27,234 nucleotides of DNA from Carex sylvatica (lineage: Eukaryota > Streptophyta > Magnoliopsida > Poales > Cyperaceae): NCBI GenBank assembly GCA_964058845.1, contig CAXKVR010000597.1:1-27234 (forward strand), written 5' to 3'. The notes under the pieces were generated by a model, which saw only the letters and a program-made list of their open reading frames with translations, was not told the DNA's origin and ran no database searches. Numbering within the stretch: position 1 is the stretch's first letter; the number at the start of each line of letters is the position of its first letter. A program made the translations under genes and the position numbers. Shown here piece by piece: positions 19,591-27,234 of this stretch.

Positions 19591-20520
19591 CTATTCTCAA
19601 ACTAACTAAACATACTCTTGTAGATTTGGATGAGAACATAAACAGCACAAGACAGTCTATAGTGCCTACTCGGCAAAGAGAATCCATGGCAAATCTGGTA
19701 CATCACCAAAACAGTTGGTATCAGAAAGACCGTTCCAAGGGATGAACGTGCAAAAGAGTCTATACTGAAATTATTTTGGTGATGTATGGGAATGGCCCTG
19801 AATTTTTCAAAAAATATTCATTTTAAAGAAGAATTACTAATATAAATATTCATTTTAAAGAAGAATTCAGATTTATGCAAATGAACCTATTAACATTATT
19901 AATTCTAGTCGAATTTATATTCATTAGTTTATTTATTAATTAATTCTGACCGAATTTATTCTATTAAGAATGAGTGCCAATACAGCGGAATCTCGTACGT
20001 GAGCTCTCAACCCGATTGCAGAGCCCTCAACGAAATCTCGTACGCGAGCCCTCCCCTACTTCCACTCAAGAGATCTCGGAGAACTTATGAAAGAAGAAAA
20101 CCCCGAGAACCTTCATAAAAAGCCCCAACAACGTACAAACAAAGAAGCAGGCAAAAGAGAAAATGAAAGAAGCAGTGGAACTATATAAATAAATTATGTA
20201 TTTTAAATTTTAAGTTTACATTTTAAATTGATAATACGTTGTTCATTTTTAGTTTTGCCTGCTTCGCTTAGAATGAGAATTTGAAAATAAATTAAAATGA
20301 CTCGTGTAAAGAAATAAATAAATAGATTTGTATTTAGCTGAATAAATATACAAATTTTCGCACAAATAATTTTTATATATAAGTTACAAATTTTATTTAT
20401 TTAGGAATTATAAAGATGTGACTTGATAATTTTATGTGTGTGTATATATACACTATTTGATATTGAACTATTCAGATTTTAAAAGTCGAATTATAAACAC
20501 GTAATATTCGTACGACACTG
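19591..20520. other. hAT interior, anonymous
   Basis: A short inverted pair (tacatcaccaaaa near 19698 and ttttggtgatgta near 19774), a direct repeat of aatattcattttaaagaaga (near 19805-19865), and a more GC-rich stretch at 19980-20160 with aatctcgtacg-gagc twice (near 19989 and 20034). I translated 19610-19800 on both strands and did not recognise a transposase. Confidence 0.4.
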
Positions 20521-20593
20521 TAAAAAAAATAGAAAAAAAGAAGAAGAAAAAACAAAAAAACAAAAAAAAACAAAAAAAACTGAAAAAAAAAAC
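20521..20593 (+). repeat. A-rich tract bordering the right hAT subterminal region
   Basis: About 73 bp, almost all A with scattered G and C. On the - strand it encodes only Phe-rich shadow frames. Confidence 0.8.
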
Positions 20594-20899
20594 CGGACTG
20601 GATCCTACCATGACCGCCCAGCCCCCGAACCCGAGACGGGCACGGGTATGAAACGAGCAGGGCAAGGGTTTTCAAAATTAAACCCGTGATGTCCGTGCCC
20701 ATTTACCCGTTTACCCGTGTATCCATTGTACCCATGCCTGTTGTACCCAACGCCCGCGACGGGTTTTGCCCGACCCAGCCCAAGGTACCCGGGAGCAAAC
20801 CACTAGGCTATGGTATATTTCAACGAGCAGATAGACTCGCATTATGAATTTATATTCACATGTTTAAAATCTGAAATAAATAATTATTTATATATATTA

Positions 20900-21075
20900 A
20901 ATAGTTTGATAGTTTGACTTAAAAAAGTTAAAACAGTCAATCTGGACCACTTAATATGCTCTAATATAATAATTATCTGGAGATCAAATTTTATAGTTTA
21001 AAAAAAATATTATTTTTTGGATGGGTAGAAAATCACCTGATCGAAAAATTTTGGATCATCCGAAAATCATCTAAT
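20900..21075. mobile_element. Fragment of a family B MITE, one arm only
   Basis: Contains aaaacagtcaatctggacca near 20930, then cttaatatgctct, gagatcaaattttata and gggtagaaaatcacctgatc. These follow the order seen in the left halves of the elements at 8564, 12895 and 16114. No matching right arm or target duplication is present, so it is a remnant. It sits only ~90 bp outside the hAT element. Confidence 0.5.
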
Positions 21076-21611
21076 TATGTTTGGTTGACAAAATTATATT
21101 AGAGGTGAATAATACAGAAGGTGAAAGGTTTAACCTTGTATTATTGTGATTAGTAGAATCGATTTCTCTTTCAATTTAAAGTGTAACAGATGGAAATAAT
21201 TTTTGTTACAAATATTTTTAGAAAGAAAAAAAAAACACAAATGCTCAATCCTATATCTTACATATATAATTGATAATTCTCATATAAATTTTTTGTCACA
21301 AACCTACACCAGCCACTGAATTTCTCATTAATCTTCTAAAATTTAATCAATTAAACAAAAAATAAGACGGAAAGAAAAGTTAAATTTATTTTTTCTCATT
21401 AATCAATTTCACATTTTGAGAGGTACAAATTTGAGAAGTTTATATAGCGTGTTATCATCGCTACAGTAGAGTGTTCCTTCCTTTCTCTTTTCGATGACCT
21501 TCTTCAGGAACGGATGAATAACATGGACAGCCCGGACACGCACAAAGTTCCCCTTCATTCGCATTCCTTCTCTGATACATAGCCTTAGTGTCAACATTCA
21601 GTTTCTTTTAA
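21076..21611. other. Spacer with a near-palindrome and an unassigned small frame
   Basis: A near-palindrome aataatacagaaggtgaaag then gtttaaccttgtattatt lies at about 21108-21145. A - strand frame from 21597 to 21409 (62 codons: MLTLRLCIREG, then NFVRVRAVHVIHPF and IEKRKEGTLYC) has a more even base composition than its surroundings and a gene-like look, but I recognise no family. It could be a fragment captured from a host exon; I give it no function. Confidence 0.35.
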
Positions 21612-22123
21612 CAATATATTATACATTTAAACACTTATCTAGTTATTTACAACAGTAAGCTAACTGATATAACATATAATAATGTAGAAAACGATCGATT
21701 AACTGTGTTCATTTAACATTAATTAGTTATTTCTGACAAAATATTATTCTTGCAAATTTTTGCATAGTTTTCTTTTTAACATTTTCATGCTGTTTAACAC
21801 ATACTTTTATTATTCTAAAAACATGTCTAATGATAGTATGGAAATACAATGATGATTATTCATGTGACTTGCATACCATCATTACATATGTCTTGAAAAA
21901 TTGTAACTATATGTAATAAAATAAACTAGAAAATATTAAGAAATTATCTAAGTAGTTGCAAGAATAATATTTTGTTAAAAGTAACTTGTTCAATATTTCA
22001 AAAAACATAATGTCATATTGTCATATTTTTCATTATCACATCATTCACATGTTAAAAGCAATTTTTTTTTTAAAACTAACTATTTTAAGTGTTTACAAAT
22101 ATAATATATCAGTTGGAAAAATA
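21612..22123. mobile_element. Large degraded fold-back element
   Basis: Outer arms: caatatattatacatttaaa followed by cacttatctagtta (21612-21645) against taactattttaagtgtttac and aaatataatatatcag (22080-22120). Inner arms: gacaaaatattattcttgca (about 21736) against ttgcaagaataatattttgt (about 21957), nearly perfect over 20 bp. No target duplication was found. The superfamily is unknown. Confidence 0.5.
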
Positions 22124-22216
22124 TTCAATAAGTGAACTCATTTTATGACTCTAAAAACGTAATTCAAGTTTACATCATAAAGTTCCAAAAGTAACAAATA
22201 CAAATGAAAAGAATCA

Positions 22217-22362
22217 GTCTTTGGTCTAGTGACAAATGCACATGGTCTTCATGTAAGAGGTCATAAGTTCAAAATTCAGATGAAATTTTTTTTTATTATA
22301 ATAACAATAATATTAAATAGTTGGATAGCTTGATGTCCATACTTTACTCACAAAAAAGAGAA
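22217..22362 (+). mobile_element. SINE-like copy (tRNA-derived), copy 1
   Basis: The head ttggtctagtgacaaatgca fits an RNA polymerase III A box (TGGTCTAGTGA). About 35 bp on, aagaggtcataagttcaaaa holds a degenerate B box (AGTTCAAAATT). The body ends tactcacaaaaaag. The same order of phrases occurs at 24080-24214, including attaaatagttggatagctt against attaaataatttgatggatt. Plant SINEs of this size (~130-150 bp) are known. Target duplications are not evident. Confidence 0.6.
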
Positions 22363-22364
22363 TA

Positions 22365-23400
22365 ATTATACAAATTCCATCACCCCTGTCCCCCCATTTA
22401 TCCCCGCACTCTCTCTCTCATTTTTTTTCCCTTAACTGTCATTAATCCCCCCCAATTATTTCGCTCATAATTTTCATTTATCCCCGCATTAAATTATACT
22501 GTTATTTAATAACAATCTCCACATTAATTATATTATTCTAAAATAACAATCCATGCATTAATTATATTGTCCTAAAATAACAATCCCTACATTAATTATA
22601 CTTTCCTTTAATAATAATTTTCACTAATAAATATTTATATGTTTACTGATGTTCAAAAAAGTATTTATCATTATTGCTGACAAGTATTTATCACAATGTC
22701 TAAGAAGTATTTATCATTGTCTCTGACATAATGATACTTTGATTTGATTAAACATTACTTATTAACAAGTTCAATAACAAAGTTCGAGAAAATATTTATC
22801 ATTATTTCTGACAAGTATTTATCATTGATTATGAGAAGTATTTATCATTGTCTTTGACGTACATATGTTTTTACTGAAAATTACAATTATGTCTGAGAAG
22901 TATTTATCCATGTAACATAAAGTATTTATCATTATGCTTGAGAAGTATTTATCATTGATGTTTTACTAAAAGTTGCAATTATGTCTGAGAAGTATTTATC
23001 CATGTAACATAAAATATTTATCATTATGTCTGAGAAGTATTTATTATTGATGTTTTATTGAAAGTTGCAGTTATGTCTAAGAAGTATTTATCCATGTAAC
23101 ATAAAATATTTATCATTATGTCTGAGAAGTATTTATTATTGATGTTTTACTGAAAGTTGCAATTATGTTTGAAAAATATTTATCCATGTAACATAAAGTA
23201 TTTATCATTATGTCTGAAAGTATTTATTATTGGGTGAGGGAATTGCTTATTTAATGGTCCCCAGTTGTGCAGAGAAAATCCAAAAAAAGAAAATTTTGTG
23301 CGGGGATAACTGACAAGTATTTATGAGGAGATTATTTATTTAATGGTCCCCAATTGTGCGGGGACGATTAAAAAAAAAGTAAATTTTGTGCGGAAACAAT
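22365..23400. repeat. AAGTATTTATC tandem array with 92-bp higher-order unit
   Basis: From 22660 the motif AAGTATTTATC recurs every ~20-35 bp. From about 22865 to 23230 it is ordered into four 92-bp units (marker GTCTGAG or a variant at 22891, 22983, 23075 and 23167), each with three motif copies joined by ccatgtaacataa and gttttactgaaagttgcaat. Before it, aattatatt-cctaaaataacaat units repeat at about 37 bp (22495-22605). After it, tttaatggtcccca-ttgtgc occurs twice (23249 and 23338, 89 bp apart). The inverted motif ATAAATACTT and the G-rich end link it to 1-826. Confidence 0.8.
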
Positions 23401-23409
23401 TGATGGATT

Positions 23410-24079
23410 GATTTATTATTTCATAAATATAGATCATTACATATGAATTAATACTTTGCAGATTCAAGATAAATACTTTGATGTTTCAAGTTAAATACTA
23501 ACAGTTTACGAAACGCTTATTAATGACTGAGCGGTCTCCTCATAATATTTTTGACAGTTTGTGCGAGATTTTTTGTAGGAATAAAATTGCGGGAATTTTG
23601 TAGGAATAAAAGTGCGAAAATTGTTATCAGGATCACAAAAAAAAAATACAATTGAAAGTTTGAAACTATCACGATAGAAAAACATGGTAACACAATTAAA
23701 AAACAAAAGTTGCTAATCTATTGGGATACACAAGTGCCCCCCAAGTATTAAAAAAACAAAACAGAAGGCAATTTAGGAAGGTTGAAGATAATGGGAAATG
23801 TATTATCGACACTAGATAGATAAAACCTTAGTCTTCAACTAGAGTACACACTTGGCGAGATTAAATTGTTTAACCGTTTTTTGTTCAAAATTAATTAACT
23901 TTTAAATTATTTAATCAGGCAAATTTTAATAGTTTGCTGAAAGATCAAAACATTAAAGTATTCAATATCCACAATAAATCTTCATTCATATTTTATTTTT
24001 AACATACCTTCTTTGTTTTGCAAGTAAATCAGAGACTGATTTTCAGTACTTATGTTCAATAAATTTATAATCGAAGAAC
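23410..24079. other. AT-rich spacer
   Basis: Two near copies of tttgtaggaataaaa-tgcg lie at about 23572 and 23597. No frame or other structure was recognised. Confidence 0.45.
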
Positions 24080-24214
24080 TATTTTTTGGTTTAGTGACAA
24101 ATACAATATCTTTCACTTGAGAGGTTGTAGGTTTGAAACCCGAATAAAATAATCTCTTATGAACATTAAATAATTTGATGGATTGACCTCCAATCTTTGC
24201 TCAAAAAAAAAAAA
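24080..24214 (+). mobile_element. SINE-like copy (tRNA-derived), copy 2
   Basis: A box TGGTTTAGTGA at about 24087-24097 and B box GGTTTGAAACC at about 24130-24140, then a body ending ctttgctc followed by a 12-A tail. It is diverged from the copy at 22217-22362 but in the same order and orientation. The better-kept B box makes the tRNA-derived head more convincing here. No clear target duplication. Confidence 0.65.
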
Positions 24215-25096
24215 TGGTTATCCAAAACCATTTAGTAGCACTCAATAACTTTAGAAACAACTCATTAAAGAGAAAGAGTGAGACATCGATGGAGGAGGCG
24301 AACCTTCTGAACAGTAAAACTCTATACCCTGAATCGGGGTGACTGATTTATCCAAAATATGCCTTGCACTCTCCTCCGGACAATACTCCTTCCCTTCTGT
24401 TCCCCTCCGCTTCCTCTCCAAATCTTCCTTTCTGGAGCAGGTGAGCTCATCTGGTCAGACCTGATTTCATGAGCTCTCACCTCCACACAGTGAATTTATC
24501 GTTCCCTCTCTCTGTGTCTCCTGTCTGGAGCACAGTCTTAGAGTATCAACCTATGGATAATTTACAAAGGAAAAAAAACCCTTTGGAGCTTCACCTTACA
24601 GAGTTATTTTTTTCTTTAGTACACTTCTATATAAAATATAAAGGTTAAAATTATTTCTGTTGTTGATTAGATAACACCGGATATGAGCAAATTGAATTGT
24701 AAAGAAGAGAACTTATTTAATGCTAGAGTCATGATACTAATTATAATTCACTGACTCTATTGACTAAATTAGTATAAAACTAACAGGAAGAAACATAGAA
24801 GTGCTTGGCAATTGTGTTCAAAATATAATTTTTAATATTATTCTGCAGGGGAGGCAGTTGGTCAAGGTCGAAATAGTCAAATAGGGGTGTTCGGGGTGTC
24901 TGGAGAGGAGGGAGGGATAATTTCGTCATATAAAATATATATGGTTAATTTTCTATCTATCTTAAAAAATTGTATGGTTTTCTGCTTACTCTATTTTTCT
25001 TTCTTTTTTTTCAGAAGAAAGGCTACACCTACAAGCCTACAACAGCCCCCTGGCAACAGAACTTTTGAAAGTCAGAATACCAGCATTCAAAGAGTT
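24215..25096. other. Spacer with pyrimidine-rich stretch
   Basis: The segment 24360-24530 is CT-rich with ctggagcaggtgagctcatc and ggtcagacctgatttc; a related order (ctggagca, then ggtccgatcagatctgatca) occurs near 26863-26900. An 83-codon + strand frame (24887-25138) enters the MITE at 25106 and contains a ttttttttcag run that looks like a splice acceptor, but I found no domain in it. Confidence 0.4.
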
Positions 25097-25105
25097 GTAA
25101 AAGCT

Positions 25106-25268
25106 GGAAATAAATCTGCTGTTATTCATCGGGAATAACAGGAACCTGTTATTCCAATCTCAACCATTCAAACTTTTCCATGCGCGAATCTCCATGAGAT
25201 AAGTTTTTTTTGCATGACTCTCAACCAAGACCAATGGTTAGGATCGGAATAACAGCAGATTTATTTCC
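25106..25268. mobile_element. Fold-back MITE, Mutator-type (family A, copy 2)
   Basis: A 163-bp element with ends GGAAATAAATCTGCTGTTAT and, reversed, the same 20 bases. The flanks GTAAAAGCT (25097-25105) and GTCAAAGCT (25269-25277) form a 9-bp target duplication with one mismatch. The left arm carries an extra perfect palindrome at 25132-25155 (GGAATAACAGG, AA, CCTGTTATTCC), apparently an inverted duplication of its own end. The family is shared with 1285-1473. Confidence 0.8.
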
Positions 25269-25277
25269 GTCAAAGCT

Positions 25278-26717
25278 ATGCCCACTGAATAGAACCTCTA
25301 AAAATCAAAATACCTGTTCGTACCAGCACGCACTCATAATTACCTTTCATTCTAAAATTTTCACATTTACTCTTTTACCTCTATAAGCTAGAAAATTGCA
25401 AAACACCAAATTTTTTGAATTCAGATCAAATTGTTTTCAACCACAACCCCAAAACAAAAAGAATTCAAATCAAATTGATCTAAACAGCAAAATACTTGGC
25501 AATTTTGAACTGCAACAGTGTTCTCTCTCTCATTCTCTCTGTATCTCTTTCTTTCTAAATTGAATTTGCATGTACCATAAGTATTAATTACTTTTATAGC
25601 GTTTGAAGGATGTACCATGTAAATGATTGTTTGTTTATTTTGTGCAAGTAATGGGTCTTATCAGACTGTCAAATAATTCTTTCAATTTAGAAAGATAAAA
25701 ATTGCCGGTACGAATTCAAAGCTAAGACTTTCAATTTTAGAAAGATAAAAAGCTAAGTGTCAAGTATTACTTTTACTCTTACCAAGCAAAGTGTCAAAGT
25801 GTCAAAGTGTCAAACATGAAACATCAATCGTACGCTTACCCCTGCAAGTCAGAAAATTACAAAACACTAATTTTTTTGAATTAGGAAGAAATTGATCTCA
25901 ACAACAGAATATGAGAATAATCCTGCGAATTTTAGATAAAGACGATTCCTGTTGCTGTCAAATTTAGTCTCTTCGGGATAGACATGTTATGCAAATCATG
26001 CAGTAAAGACAAATTCTACGCAAATTTGTATTATGTATATTATATATCTTGTGGCTATATATGGTATTTTGGTGTAGTGGATTCCTATTAGATTGCGAGC
26101 AAGGAGGAAAATTTGCTTTGCAAGCCAAATCATTTTCCTATGATAATTTATGTTGTTCCATAAACAAACAAACAAAAAAGCAGGAAAGTTTTCTGTATGT
26201 AATAACAAAATATCATGTAGAAAGCTTTCAGATAAGCGAATAGGCATATTATTTATTCTACTTTTTTGAGAAAGTATTGCCGTACTGACTAGAATAAGCA
26301 CCGAGAAGTATTCTTTTTTGGTTGTAAGAACATTTTTTTTCAGATCTATTCAATTGCATATGCATATGCATACAGTATTTCAAATATTGATGTAGATTGA
26401 GAGAAATATAGATTACTAGTAAAATTATTTCCATTCGTACACTTTTGACATAGGAAATCAAGTCATAGTTGGGTCTACGGCCCAGACATAAATTGGGCCG
26501 AGACACAAACAGGCTAAAATGAGTAATTTGCATTCAAGACAAACTTGGGCTGATTTAATCAGTTGAACATTTTTTTTTTTGTAATTTGTTGATCACAAGC
26601 TCTCATAAATCTTAACATTTGAAGTAGAAAAACTAGCAAAAGGAATTTTATTGTAATTCGCATCCCAATTTTTTTTTGGTATACGGTACCTTTAAATCAT
26701 TAATGCTGTGCTCCACA
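25278..26717. other. Spacer with short duplications
   Basis: A ~45-bp phrase (agaaaattgcaaaacaccaa and on) at about 25389 is repeated at about 25851 (agaaaattacaaaacactaa). The phrase caattt(t)agaaagataaaa occurs near 25684 and 25733. CAAAGTGT is repeated three times at 25788-25815. Around 26470-26515 ggcccagacataaattgggc is a short inverted GGCCCA pair. The frames of 65-101 codons here overlap on both strands and are not taken as genes. Confidence 0.45.
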
Positions 26718-26942
26718 AAGGAAGAGAGGAAGGGAAGGGAAGGGAGGGTAAATGGTTAACTTTCTTTGCACTTCGATTTAAAGTAATAAAATTTGAGAAG
26801 ATTGTATATAGAGTTCACCTCCTCTTTTTCCCCTCCCTTCTTCTCTCTCAAAATTTAATATTCTGGAGCAAATAAACAGGTCCGATCAGATCTGATCACC
26901 CCTCCTCTTCCCTCCCTTCCCCTCCCCTCCTCTCTCCTTTCT
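26718..26942. repeat. Polypurine and polypyrimidine tracts in opposite orientation
   Basis: A ~33-bp purine tract (aaaggaagagaggaagggaa onwards, about 26717-26750) and two pyrimidine tracts (about 26818-26850 and 26898-26942). The first and last tracts could pair as inverted ends of a small element, with aatttgagaagattg and ttctctctcaaaattt between them. A perfect 14-bp palindrome GATCAGATCTGATC lies near 26885. Such tracts can form triplex DNA; no target duplication was found. Confidence 0.45.
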
Positions 26943-27234
26943 AATGGAAATATATCACATGCTGTTTGCATCCAATAATTAATTACCCTCTTGCTAAAAC
27001 GTTCAAGTACGACCTAAATCAAAATCTGTATATATTGATGCTTACAAAGAGAAGTACCAAGCCAAAGCGCTCCAAGAGGCACACATATAATCAGCAATAC
27101 CAAAAGTCACAATCAGAAGATAAAACCGTTGCGACGTGCCTCTTTGCCGTCCCGCAACAAAGGAAATTCTGTGTAATTGGGAGTCACTCAGTAAGAATAA
27201 TTCTAGAAAATATGATTGTGCAAATGTACCAATA
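26943..27234. other. Right edge of the window, nothing supported
   Basis: More balanced base composition at 27030-27190. A ~60-codon - strand frame runs in from the window edge and stops near 27029, but it has no recognisable domain and no visible start, so it is left unassigned. Confidence 0.35.

Larger units (their letters stand above)
17948..20805. mobile_element. Non-autonomous Ac-like hAT element, 2.86 kb
   Basis: The flanks GGCTATGG at 17940-17947 and 20806-20813 are identical 8-mers, the target duplication length of the hAT superfamily. The element ends are TGCTGTTTTG on the left and, reversed, TAGTGGTTTG on the right. Both subterminal regions (17970-18300 and 20585-20800) are GC-rich and full of CCGT/ACGGG and ACCCG words, as in the Ac/Ds group, where such repeats bind transposase. 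Inside the left region is a TATA-like tttaaatacaccc (about 18363) followed by a CT-rich leader. The interior is a tandem array and anonymous sequence; I found no BED finger, DDE or dimerisation domain, so it would depend on a relative elsewhere. Confidence 0.82.

Noticed and set aside
20468..20702. Phe-rich - strand frames
   Set aside because: They translate the A-rich tract and GC-rich end of the hAT element; two frames overlap across the same DNA.
22865..23230. CRISPR-like or satellite centromere array
   Set aside because: Only four 92-bp units with no unique spacers; it is part of a dispersed repeat and too short for a centromeric satellite.
24887..25138. 83-codon frame with a splice-like ttttttttcag
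   Set aside because: It ends inside a MITE and has no recognisable domain; T-runs before AG are common here.
25996..26533. Overlapping frames of 64-101 codons on both strands
   Set aside because: They shadow one another, have no domains and are within chance length for this base composition.
26943..27234. C-terminal exon of a - strand gene entering from the right edge
   Set aside because: About 60 codons stay open but without a recognisable motif or start; chance is not excluded.
1..27234. LTR retrotransposons
   Set aside because: No pair of TG...CA bounded long direct repeats with a 5-bp target duplication, primer-binding site or polyprotein was seen; the long direct repeats at 1-826 lack these marks.

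Overview
The window reads as intergenic DNA from the nuclear genome of a flowering plant. It is strongly AT-rich, has no long intact reading frame, no rRNA and no tRNA gene that I could recognise, and is packed with transposon families known from plants: a Mutator-like element (MULE) with a mudrA-type gene and a plant mobile domain (PMD) gene, an Ac-like hAT element, tRNA-derived SINE-like copies and many fold-back MITEs. The sequence does not let me name the species or order.

Layout. 1-826: a ~467-bp direct duplication rich in ATAAATACTT motifs. 1285-2567: a cluster of fold-back elements, two of them (1285-1473 and 1923-2317) flanked by 9-bp target duplications. 2743-7091: the main feature, a 4.35-kb MULE with 251-bp terminal inverted repeats (TIRs) and a perfect 9-bp target duplication. 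It holds two decayed convergent genes: the N-terminal part of a mudrA-like transposase on the + strand and a two-exon PMD gene on the - strand. Their 3' parts are lost at a deletion junction near 4403. 7101-16000: mostly anonymous AT-rich spacer with a MITE at 8564-9003, a 736-bp non-autonomous MULE at 11596-12331, and several short repeats. 16022-17818: three fold-back elements with 9-bp target duplications, one nested in an AT-rich palindrome. 17948-20805: a 2.86-kb non-autonomous hAT element with an 8-bp target duplication and a large internal ~104-bp tandem array. 20900-23400: MITE remnants, one SINE copy and a 92-bp tandem array that shares motifs with the start of the window. 24080-27234: a second SINE copy, a small MITE at 25106-25268, short duplications and purine/pyrimidine tracts.

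Working together. In the MULE the two genes face each other, each starting behind a TIR with a pyrimidine-rich leader, as mudrA and mudrB do in maize MuDR; here a PMD gene sits where mudrB would be. Both frames are kept without frameshift and broken only by stop codons that one C-to-T change could produce, as expected for a methylated, silenced element. The nine elements for which I propose a 9-bp duplication are probably Mutator derivatives, so this locus looks like a repeated landing site for that superfamily. No host gene could be supported.
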